Part shown: piece after piece, positions 54,108-62,244 of the stretch | Layout: the number at the start of each line of letters is the position of its first letter | Numbering within the stretch: the first letter of the stretch is position 1 | Assembly (NCBI GenBank): GCA_021772985.1 | Contig: JAJFKX010000005.1 | Coordinates: forward strand, 1-64,000 | Length of the DNA: 64,000 nucleotides | Direction of reading: 5' to 3' | From: Gammaproteobacteria bacterium | GTDB lineage: Bacteria > Pseudomonadota > Gammaproteobacteria > Xanthomonadales > Wenzhouxiangellaceae | The notes under the pieces: model-generated | The model's database searches: none | What the model was told of the DNA's origin: nothing | What the model saw: only the letters and a program-made list of their open reading frames with translations | Position numbers and translations under genes: made by a program

Positions 54108-55406
54108 TCAAGCATCAATGATCAAATTGGAACCAGGTACGCCCACACATGCCAGGCAACTGTTCGCTGTCAGGTCAAACTGCGGGTCTCGATCCGGATA
54201 AACCACTTGTCCTTCAATAATAGCAATTTCACAGGTTCCACATTCACCACAACGGCAACCAGCATCCAGGGCCAGATTATTATCTTCAGCAAATTCCAGC
54301 AAGCTACCCGACGCAGCTGTCCACTGAAGTGTCTGTCCACTGCGTTTAAACTGAACAGAAAATTGCTCACCAGTCTGCTCGCTGTGTTCGACCTTAGGTA
54401 TTGCGCGTTTTATCGATGCCGGCCCAAATGCTTCGGAATAAACCATATTCGCAGGCACACCCCATTGTTCCAAACCTGTGGAAATGCTTTGCATCATCGG
54501 TACCGGTCCGCATATATAGAACTCGGGTTGCTGGTATTCCGGGATTTTGTCGAATACCTCATCCAGATTCAGTGATTCACGTATCCAGTCCACTGAAACA
54601 TAGCCTTTGCGATGATAATGTTGCCCCTGCATACATTGTCCTGTTGGCTTTGAGAAAGCCAGCCTCAAGTGGATGTTCGCTGTTTCGGCTGCAGCTGTCT
54701 GCAACTCCTGCAAAGCCATCACCTGATGCTGATGATCAACGCCATAGAAAAACCATACATCTCGCCGACTGCCCTGACGTATCAAATACTGGAACATGCA
54801 CAACATCGGTGTCACACCAACACCACCGGCAATCAGCACCACCGGATTGGTCGATTGCTGCTGCAGGTAAAACTGACCGCTCGGTGCTTTGACATCCACC
54901 AAATCATATTCTTGAATCTGCTCATGCCAAAACCCGGATACCAGTCCGCATGGTGCATTAGGCTTGTCAGGCGGCGGCGGCAAACGCTTAACCGATACCC
55001 GGTAATGTGATTGCTCCCTGCCACTGGGCGCTTCCGACAGCGAATAGCAGCGCACTACCGGTTTGTTGTTTGGCCCGGCCCGCAAACTGAAGGTTAGATG
55101 CTGACCCGGTTGGAAATCAGGAATCGGCAAGCCATCATGGGGTTTTAAATAGAATGAACAAACGGCATCACATTCATCAACTTTTCTAGCGACAATAAAC
55201 TTGCGATATCCGGTCCAACTCAATTGCTGTTGACGCTGATGCGTTTGCAGCATATTACCCTGGTACTTCAAGTGCTCAAGTTTTAGGTGGTGTTCAAGTA
55301 ATACAAATCGCTGACGGTGGAACATTGCCGAGACAGCCAACACCGCCTGCAATAAGGCCAATGCCAGAATCACCACACCAAGCCATTGAATAGCTGTCAG
55401 CATCAT
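54108..55406 (-). CDS. membrane-anchored FAD/NAD(P) reductase with C-terminal 2Fe-2S ferredoxin domain
   Basis: This 432-residue protein has one N-terminal membrane helix (GVVILALALLQAVLAVSAMF). A ferredoxin-NADP reductase-like unit follows, with the flavin motif R119-C-Y-S122 in VVRCYSLSEAP and the nucleotide motif AGGVGVTPML at 193-202. The C-terminal plant-type 2Fe-2S domain has C384, C389, C392 and C420. This is the layout of oxygenase reductases and NO-detoxifying hybrids. Here it lies among cytochromes and could feed NAD(P)H electrons to them. Neighbours are 22 and 6 bases away. Confidence 0.9.
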   Translation of the reverse strand: MMLTAIQWLGVVILALALLQAVLAVSAMFHRQRFVLLEHHLKLEHLKYQGNMLQTHQRQQQLSWTGYRKFIVARKVDECDAVCSFYLKPHDGLPIPDFQPGQHLTFSLRAGPNNKPVVRCYSLSEAPSGREQSHYRVSVKRLPPPPDKPNAPCGLVSGFWHEQIQEYDLVDVKAPSGQFYLQQQSTNPVVLIAGGVGVTPMLCMFQYLIRQGSRRDVWFFYGVDHQHQVMALQELQTAAAETANIHLRLAFSKPTGQCMQGQHYHRKGYVSVDWIRESLNLDEVFDKIPEYQQPEFYICGPVPMMQSISTGLEQWGVPANMVYSEAFGPASIKRAIPKVEHSEQTGEQFSVQFKRSGQTLQWTAASGSLLEFAEDNNLALDAGCRCGECGTCEIAIIEGQVVYPDRDPQFDLTANSCLACVGVPGSNLIIDA

Positions 55407-55412
55407 GGTTAT

Positions 55413-56867
55413 TTAAAAAGCAAAATTGAATTCGGTGCGCATACCGACATCTGTACCGCGAGCATCGCCATCAGTGAGGAACATGTCTGTTTGAAACAAC
55501 CAGCGACGCCCCAGTGATTGTTGAAAGCGCACACCTAAGCCACCAGCAAATGCATTCTCACCTTCAAAATCCTGACGCACACCCAATTCGACAATCAGGT
55601 TTTGACGTTCTTCATCAAAAAACCATTGGTATCCAACTGCGCCACCCACTGCCTGCTGACCGGCATTTGACAGCGGCGCAATGAAACGACCCAAGCCGGG
55701 AGCAGCGAACAAAATCCCTGTTCTTCCCAATGGTCCACCAACTGTTTCACCACGTGATGCCGAGGTGTAATCCCCAATTGCAGCAAACCCATTGAAATAG
55801 ATGACATTATGCGTACCTAACGGCGCCCTCGATATTTCTGCAAACAACAATACACCGTCATCGACCAAATCACTTTGCTGGTCCAATGCCAGCGATCCAT
55901 TCACACGAAATGTGGTATTCCAGAAACCGAACCGCTGGGTGCTGCCGTAACCGGCATACAGGCCATCACCACCTGTTTCACTGTCAATATAAACCAGGTC
56001 AAATTCAATGGTGCTGCGCCTGGTATCGGTTTCACCAAACAAACCGAACAGGTTGGCATCATTATCTTGAAGATTATCGTTACGATTAACATCGTTCCAC
56101 CCGAACAGGAAGGTCAAACGAGTGGAGGGCGATGAATCAAACAATTGCAGGTTATTACGGACAATGCCAATCGCATCGATGGTGTCGTTAAGCAACATAC
56201 CATCCTGAAAACTCAATGGTTGACGGCCGATGGAAAAACCATAATCAAGGTTATTTTCCAAGCGTTCGTCATCGTTTCTACGCTGCAGTTTGGGAAATAA
56301 CTCACCAAAATCACCCTCGAACCAGAGTTGCTGAATATCCGCATTGAATTCATCCTGGAACCCACCGCCGGCATCGGGTTGGAACTGATAGTTGGTGAAT
56401 CTGCCTTCGTCATGTAAGGGGGTAAAGCCAATCACAAGACGCTCGGTAGCTGTAAGCTGCAAATTGAACGCAACATCAGCACGAACAGTGATTTCAGTCA
56501 AATCTGCACCATCTTCAGACTCAATCACACTCAGACCGGTACGTATCCCACCAAGCATATACAAAGCCGGCTGCCAAACAGCACCAGTGGGTAACTCAAA
56601 GCCCGGATGTAATTTGCCCAAACCAAGTAAATCCGGCCCCAGTTCCAGTGGTGGCCCGGTGCGTATCAGCGAACAGGGATTAGCAATTGGGGTGCTGGAG
56701 TGAGCTCCACTGGAAGATTGTTGCTTGTCACAATCACCTGGTTGGAAAGGCTCCGGCAATCGCACCACCTCGTCTGACAAAGCCGACTCCGGCGAAACAG
56801 CAAAAACCGGACTAAGTAAACACCCCAGCCACAAACAAAATATGATTCGGATACTTGTTATTTTCAT
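55413..56867 (-). CDS. outer-membrane beta-barrel protein of the electron-transfer operon
   Basis: This protein of 484 residues starts at an ATG (MKITSIRIIFCLWLG) after a longer TTG frame is discarded. The signal peptide ends near SPVFA. The mature protein is rich in alternating strands with aromatic girdles and ends in Phe (MRTEFNFAF), as outer-membrane barrels do. It lacks the CXXC of MtrB/PioB barrels. I do not recognise an exact family; alginate-export or porin-like barrels are possible. Its place between two cytochrome genes suggests a path across the outer membrane. Confidence 0.75.
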   Translation of the reverse strand: MKITSIRIIFCLWLGCLLSPVFAVSPESALSDEVVRLPEPFQPGDCDKQQSSSGAHSSTPIANPCSLIRTGPPLELGPDLLGLGKLHPGFELPTGAVWQPALYMLGGIRTGLSVIESEDGADLTEITVRADVAFNLQLTATERLVIGFTPLHDEGRFTNYQFQPDAGGGFQDEFNADIQQLWFEGDFGELFPKLQRRNDDERLENNLDYGFSIGRQPLSFQDGMLLNDTIDAIGIVRNNLQLFDSSPSTRLTFLFGWNDVNRNDNLQDNDANLFGLFGETDTRRSTIEFDLVYIDSETGGDGLYAGYGSTQRFGFWNTTFRVNGSLALDQQSDLVDDGVLLFAEISRAPLGTHNVIYFNGFAAIGDYTSASRGETVGGPLGRTGILFAAPGLGRFIAPLSNAGQQAVGGAVGYQWFFDEERQNLIVELGVRQDFEGENAFAGGLGVRFQQSLGRRWLFQTDMFLTDGDARGTDVGMRTEFNFAF

Positions 56868-56908
56868 TATTTTGTCAAGCAATCAACCGCAGGTGACGGT
56901 GATCACAA

Positions 56909-58795
56909 TTATAGTTTTCTGCAAACATTGTTTTGGAATTTACACTGACCATCATCAAACTCATCCGCAGTGCATTGCAAAATATCACCGGCGGTGGATA
57001 AATCCTGCTCAATCCCACCGGAATCGGATAATACCAGCTGCCTTGACCATACCACGTCAGCGCCGTCAACAACCCGATTGGCAACTTCTTTAGGGCTCAT
57101 CTCGTAGTCAAATCCAGCCGCAGCAATTTCGGCGATCAAGTTCACCGGGACCATTTGCACAATTAATGCCACATCCGCAGTCAACGGCCATTGGACATCC
57201 TCAACATCAATGGAATAACGTGCTTTACGGCTGCTGCCTGCCTGAATAACCTGACGGTGTTTGCGAGCACCGGCTGGACGCCCGTATAAGGTGGTTGGCC
57301 GAAGCTCCGGACGGATAAATGGCCGGGCGCTGACCGATTTATTCACCGCCAACACCTGCTCACGCTCGCCACCACGGGCCAGGCGGGTAATAAATTTTGA
57401 TTGCAGGTTGAATAAGTCTTTGTCCAGCGGCACATCGCCGTTGGCAACATACAATGAGTGGGTATCGCGCAAATCACCATTGGGATCACGATCACCGGAA
57501 ACATAAATCTCACGGCCACTCTGGTCACGCACCACTATTTCCAGAAAAACCAATCGCTCGGCATCAAAACCGGTTGGGACATTGTGTCCATCGGTACCAC
57601 TGGCCACATCTATGTTCAACTTCAAACTATCACGGCGCCGCTGGCTGCTGATGTCGGTAATCAGAAACCCGTTACGCAGCACTTCCAATCGTTGCTCGCG
57701 CGCCCAATCCAGCAATTCACACTGCTCGACAATCAGCTTACGCGCAGACTTGCGATGGCTGATGGTTTTCCAGGACTCGGGAAACTCAGTATCATCAGCC
57801 TGGCTTTTTTCAAATTCGTTTTCTCCCCAACCGGCGTTGTAATCAAATTTGAGCCAGTCACGCAGCGTCTTGGAACGCAGATTACGGGGAGATTCAAGCT
57901 GATGAGGAAAAATACCTGGATGCACAATGGAATAATCAGGTCCGGCGAAATAATGATTGGTCACTTTTCTTGGCGGGGTTTCCGCCCGGCCGATCAACGC
58001 CGCTGGACCTTGCTCATAGCCTGCATCTTTACCCTGCACCTCGCCCATGTGGCAGTCCTGACAAGATACTCCGCGGGCAGCGGCTGGCGAGGTTTTATAA
58101 TCACTGAAAGCCTCTTCCAATCTGAAGCCATTAACCAACAATACATCGTGGCAACTACCGCAAAAACGTGATGAGGTTAATTCAAAAAACTGTTCAACTT
58201 CAGCATGCACTTTTTTGCCACGTGAATTCTCGAAATCAGTAGACAGGTTTCTATAGGTGGAAGTATCCGCCAGCACTTCTTCCAGCCCGGCATTTCCAGT
58301 CGGGCCTTTTACCGGCGCAACTATGCTGCCCTCATCCAGTGCCAGACGCCCGGAAATCTTACCGAAAGCCTGAGATACACGGTGACAGGCAATGCAGGTC
58401 ACGCCTTCCCGGGATGCCGGGTCACGATCCAGGTTGGTCAGTGCCAATGGCTCTTTTATATCAGTGCCTACCGGGGTGTGACAGCGCAGGCAAAAGTCAC
58501 CGTTGGTACCACTGGTTTTAAGATTGATAGTGGTCTGCATAGCCATATACACCGGGCTCAGCTGTGCATAGGCATGTTGCGATACAGACCATTCCTTATA
58601 TTGCTTGGGGTGGCAGGCCGCACATTTTGCTGCCGGTGGGTAGCGATCTTCCAGGAAGATCTGTTCATGTGCAGCAGTGTTTTCTGCTTGCGCCGCAACT
58701 GAACCGGGCAGCAATAAAGATACACAGGCCAATATGTACAGCACAGCAGCAACACGGCTGCCGGTTACCGGTTCTTGCGTCTGGCTCATAAACAT
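56909..58795 (-). CDS. five-heme cytochrome c (c554-like)
   Basis: This 628-residue protein has a signal peptide (VLYILACVSLLLPGSVAA). Five CXXCH motifs at C58, C102, C134, C212 and C245 lie in the first 250 residues, with AAKCAACHPKQYKEWSVSQH and GVTCIACHRV typical of the c554/multiheme family. The C-terminal half has no hemes, seems beta-rich, and ends in a Cys-containing tail. ATG is used, with a second ATG two codons later. It is the first gene of the operon and could be the terminal reductase or oxidase. Confidence 0.87.
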   Translation of the reverse strand: MFMSQTQEPVTGSRVAAVLYILACVSLLLPGSVAAQAENTAAHEQIFLEDRYPPAAKCAACHPKQYKEWSVSQHAYAQLSPVYMAMQTTINLKTSGTNGDFCLRCHTPVGTDIKEPLALTNLDRDPASREGVTCIACHRVSQAFGKISGRLALDEGSIVAPVKGPTGNAGLEEVLADTSTYRNLSTDFENSRGKKVHAEVEQFFELTSSRFCGSCHDVLLVNGFRLEEAFSDYKTSPAAARGVSCQDCHMGEVQGKDAGYEQGPAALIGRAETPPRKVTNHYFAGPDYSIVHPGIFPHQLESPRNLRSKTLRDWLKFDYNAGWGENEFEKSQADDTEFPESWKTISHRKSARKLIVEQCELLDWAREQRLEVLRNGFLITDISSQRRRDSLKLNIDVASGTDGHNVPTGFDAERLVFLEIVVRDQSGREIYVSGDRDPNGDLRDTHSLYVANGDVPLDKDLFNLQSKFITRLARGGEREQVLAVNKSVSARPFIRPELRPTTLYGRPAGARKHRQVIQAGSSRKARYSIDVEDVQWPLTADVALIVQMVPVNLIAEIAAAGFDYEMSPKEVANRVVDGADVVWSRQLVLSDSGGIEQDLSTAGDILQCTADEFDDGQCKFQNNVCRKL

Positions 58796-59103
58796 TTCGC
58801 GGTTAAACCCTGGTACTTAAACTGTCCAATCTGATTTGTACTATCTGACCAATTTGATATCTGTAATACTGTTACTATCTACCCGTCTGTTAATCGCGCA
58901 GAAAATTCATCCAACAGTAAGCTCTTAAATATCAATATAGTTTCGAATTCTACATACTTAGCGCATTCGGCCAAGTAATCGGAACAGATTAGCAGCTACC
59001 CAAAAGTAGTACAACTGAGGCCAGCAATCGCCAGACCAAAACCAGCCCCCCGGTTCAATCTCTAACGAATGGCATTAAGCAGGGTTAAAATCTAAATGGG
59101 CGC
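58796..59103. other. 308-base non-coding region between nuoN and the electron-transfer operon
   Basis: No gene or strong hairpin is seen. It is AT-rich at about 58830-58970 and must hold the promoter of the electron-transfer operon, if that operon is not read through from nuoN. I could not pick a confident -35/-10 pair. Confidence 0.5.
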
Positions 59104-60537
59104 CTAAAAACTGGCAACACACAACGCGATCAGCGCGTTGGCAAAAATACCCAACAGCAACTGTGCCAATCCATTGATGGTTAATACGAATCTAAAATCA
59201 GCCGGAGCGGTAACTTTTACTTCAGTTTCCGGCTCATCAAAATACATCAGCTTGACCACCCTCAGGTAATAGAACGAGCCGATCACAGAAAATACCACCG
59301 CCAATACTGCCAACCACAGCAGGCCAACATCCAATATCGCCTGGATAACCAGCCACTTGGCGAAGAAACCGACAAACACCGGAATACCTGCCATTGAAAA
59401 CATCAGCATCAACATCACCGCCGCCAGCAACGGGCTCCGCTGGTTCAGACCTTTGTAGTCATCCAGGTTTTCGGCTTCAACACCGGCGCGCGACAACATG
59501 ATCAATACAGCAAATGCACCGGTGGACATAATGGCGTAAGCAATCGAATAAAACATTGCCGCGCTGTAACCTTGCGCTGTGCCGGATAATATACCCAGCA
59601 GCATAAAACCCATATGCGAGATGGTGGAATATGCCAGCATCCGCTTCAGATTGGTCTGTGCTATCGCCACCAGGTTTCCGATAATAATCGACAACGCGGC
59701 CAACACCGTCAGCATTCCCATCCATTGGTCTTGCAGTGGACTTAAACCGTTATCCAGTAATCGGATCGCCATGGCAAATGCAGCCAGTTTGGGAACCGAA
59801 CCAATCAACATGGTGACTGCCGCAGGCGCACCATGATAAACATCTGGCACCCACATATGAAATGGCACTGCACCCAACTTAAAGGCAACACCGATAACCA
59901 CAAACACCAAACCAAATATCAGGGTAATATTATTACTTGCCAGCGCTGCCATTTCAGAAATACCAGACAGACTCAATGTACCGGTTACACCATAAATCAT
60001 GGATAAGCCATAGAGCAGCAAACCAGAGGCCAAGGAACCCAGAATAAAATACTTCATGGCTGCTTCAGAACCGCGACGGTTATCCCGGTCGAGCGCCACT
60101 AATGCATAAGAACTCAAAGAGATTAATTCCAACCCCAAATATACAGTCAACAGGCTGGCCGCCGAAATCAATACCATAGCGCCGAGCAGCAGAAACAGGC
60201 TCAACACATAGTATTCACCCTGGAATAGCTTGAACATGCGCAAATAATGTTTCGCATAAATAAATATTGCGCCAAGTACAACAAAACAAAATAACTTAAG
60301 TACGTCAGCCATACTGTCGCGCACAAAAGTTTCGTTAAACGCGTATTGCACCGTTGCAGCATCAGTCACTTGCCAGCGCATTACCATAATGCCGGCAAAC
60401 ACTAAGGTCATAACCGAAATAAAGCTCACCATGCCCCGCCGGTTATCAGGCAGGTACAAATCGATCAGCATAATCAGACAGGCCATGCCCAGAATAAATA
60501 ATTCCGGAAGCGCTATAAATAAATCATTCGCAGTCAT
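59104..60537 (-). CDS. nuoN: NADH-quinone oxidoreductase subunit N
   Basis: This antiporter-like membrane subunit of complex I has 477 residues from the ATG. It has about 14 helices with SLYxLVAxD-like LELISLSSYALVALDRDN, AFKLGAVPFHMWVPDVYHGAP and LKRMLAYSTISHMGFMLLG, which hold the proton-pumping Lys and His residues. The ATG lies 2 bases after the nuoM stop; the frame also opens at a TTG overlapping that stop. It is the usual last gene of the nuo operon. Confidence 0.98.
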   Translation of the reverse strand: MTANDLFIALPELFILGMACLIMLIDLYLPDNRRGMVSFISVMTLVFAGIMVMRWQVTDAATVQYAFNETFVRDSMADVLKLFCFVVLGAIFIYAKHYLRMFKLFQGEYYVLSLFLLLGAMVLISAASLLTVYLGLELISLSSYALVALDRDNRRGSEAAMKYFILGSLASGLLLYGLSMIYGVTGTLSLSGISEMAALASNNITLIFGLVFVVIGVAFKLGAVPFHMWVPDVYHGAPAAVTMLIGSVPKLAAFAMAIRLLDNGLSPLQDQWMGMLTVLAALSIIIGNLVAIAQTNLKRMLAYSTISHMGFMLLGILSGTAQGYSAAMFYSIAYAIMSTGAFAVLIMLSRAGVEAENLDDYKGLNQRSPLLAAVMLMLMFSMAGIPVFVGFFAKWLVIQAILDVGLLWLAVLAVVFSVIGSFYYLRVVKLMYFDEPETEVKVTAPADFRFVLTINGLAQLLLGIFANALIALCVASF

Positions 60538-60539
60538 GA

Positions 60540-62072
60540 TCAAGGCACCTTGGTCTGCATAACATGGTTGAGCAATTGATCAACCGTGGGTTGCATCAAC
60601 TCGATCAGTGGTGCCGGCCATACACCGAACAACAACACCGCAATCGCCAGCACCGATAAAATCAATGCTTCCCGGACATTGATATCTTCCAGTTGTGCGA
60701 CTTCCTGATTGGCGACGTCACCAAAAAGCACCCGTTTAACCAGGTACAAGCTATAAGCAGCACCCAAAATCAGGGTCAAGCCAGCCAGCGCTGCATACCA
60801 GAAGTTAGCGTGAAAAGCGGATAAAATCACCATAAACTCACCGACAAAACCACTGGTTCCCGGCAAGCCGCTATTGGCCATAAAAAATAACACAACAAAG
60901 GCGGCGAACCATGGCATTTTGTTTGCCACCCCACCGTAAGCGTCAATATCTCGAGAGTGCATTCGATCATATAACACCCCAACGCACAGGAATAATGCCC
61001 CGGAAATAAATCCATGCGAAATCATCTGAATCATCCCGCCGCTAATGCCTAATGCAGCGCCCTGAGCCACTTCAATGGCGGTATCAGAATCTGCAGCGGA
61101 CCGCATAATTGCGAATATCACAAAAAAGCCCAATGTCGCAAACCCCATGTGCGCAATTGAACTGTACGCAATCAGTTTCTTCATATCCTGTTGTGCCAGC
61201 GCCACAAAACCAATATAGACCACTGCAATTAGTGAGCACCCGATCATCAACCAGTCCAGGTAGGCGCTACCATCCGGGGTTATCGGCAGACTGAAACGCA
61301 GGAAACCATATCCTCCGATTTTCAGCATGATAGCTGCCAGAATGACTGACCCACCGGTAGGCGCCTCGACATGCGCATCCGGCAACCAGGTATGTACCGG
61401 CCACATTGGCACTTTAACTGCGAACGCGGTAAAAAATGCCAGAAACAACCATGTTTGAGCAGTCAACGACAGCGGCAATGCATGCCAATCAAGAATGGAA
61501 AAACTGCCGGACTGCAAGTACAGCCAGATCAATCCAACCAACATGAACACCGACCCGAGGAAGGTGTATATAAAAAACTTGATGGTTGCATAAACACGGC
61601 GTTCACCACCCCAAACACCAATCACCAAAAACATTGGAATCAGCATGGCTTCAAAGAAAATATAAAACAGCATGCCATCCAATGCAGCAAAAACACCGAC
61701 CATCAGCCCTTGCAAAATCAGGAATGAAGCCATGTACTGATGCACCCGTTTGGTGATTGAGCTCCAACCGGCAATCACCACAATCACGCCAAAGAAATTG
61801 GTCAACAGGATCAATGGCATGGAAAAACCGTCCACACCCAGGTGATAGAAAATGCTAAACGCCTCAATCCATGGCATCCGCTCGACAAACTGCATCGCAG
61901 CGGTACCGCCATCAAAGCCGGTATACAGTGGAATACTGGATACCAGTGCAGCCACTGTCACCAGCAAAGCCAGTATTCGGGCGACACCCGGACGTTGGTC
62001 ACCTGCAGCCAATACCGCCAGGCCACCCAGAATCGGCAACCAGATTAAAAGTGAAAGTAAGTGCACTGACAT
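60540..62072 (-). CDS. nuoM: NADH-quinone oxidoreductase subunit M
   Basis: This 510-residue membrane subunit of complex I is an antiporter-like proton channel. Conserved parts include YHLGVDGFSMPLILLTN, FEAMLIPMFLVIGVWG (the key Glu), AVKVPMWPVHTWLPDAHVEAP with the pumping Lys, and KKLIAYSSIAHMGF. It follows nuoL after 172 bases, a wide gap for this operon, which contains a 9-base-pair long-range inverted repeat. Confidence 0.98.
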   Translation of the reverse strand: MSVHLLSLLIWLPILGGLAVLAAGDQRPGVARILALLVTVAALVSSIPLYTGFDGGTAAMQFVERMPWIEAFSIFYHLGVDGFSMPLILLTNFFGVIVVIAGWSSITKRVHQYMASFLILQGLMVGVFAALDGMLFYIFFEAMLIPMFLVIGVWGGERRVYATIKFFIYTFLGSVFMLVGLIWLYLQSGSFSILDWHALPLSLTAQTWLFLAFFTAFAVKVPMWPVHTWLPDAHVEAPTGGSVILAAIMLKIGGYGFLRFSLPITPDGSAYLDWLMIGCSLIAVVYIGFVALAQQDMKKLIAYSSIAHMGFATLGFFVIFAIMRSAADSDTAIEVAQGAALGISGGMIQMISHGFISGALFLCVGVLYDRMHSRDIDAYGGVANKMPWFAAFVVLFFMANSGLPGTSGFVGEFMVILSAFHANFWYAALAGLTLILGAAYSLYLVKRVLFGDVANQEVAQLEDINVREALILSVLAIAVLLFGVWPAPLIELMQPTVDQLLNHVMQTKVP

Positions 62073-62104
62073 CTTAGCGCCTGTTGATGCTATCTAAGGC
62101 TAAG

Positions 62105-62208
62105 CTGGCGGTGTTTCGGGTTACACCTGACAACATGTCATATTGTTTTATTCGTCGGTCAACAATCACTAAAGTTCTCTCCTCATGCCTTGCCTGGCTC
62201 ACCGCCAG
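62105..62208. repeat. long-range inverted repeat in the nuoL-nuoM gap
   Basis: CTGGCGGTG at 62105-62113 and CACCGCCAG at 62200-62208 are perfectly complementary and 86 bases apart. In RNA this would bring the two genes' ends together and enclose the middle of the gap. It could affect differential mRNA decay; it has no T run and is not a terminator. Confidence 0.4.
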
Positions 62209-62244
62209 ACAACAACAGCGTTGTCCTTGATGGCATCACGGGTG

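Noticed and set aside
57458-58171. Plus-strand open frame of 237 codons
   Set aside because: It lies wholly inside the five-heme cytochrome gene on the other strand, has no recognisable motif, and the cytochrome frame has clear heme motifs.
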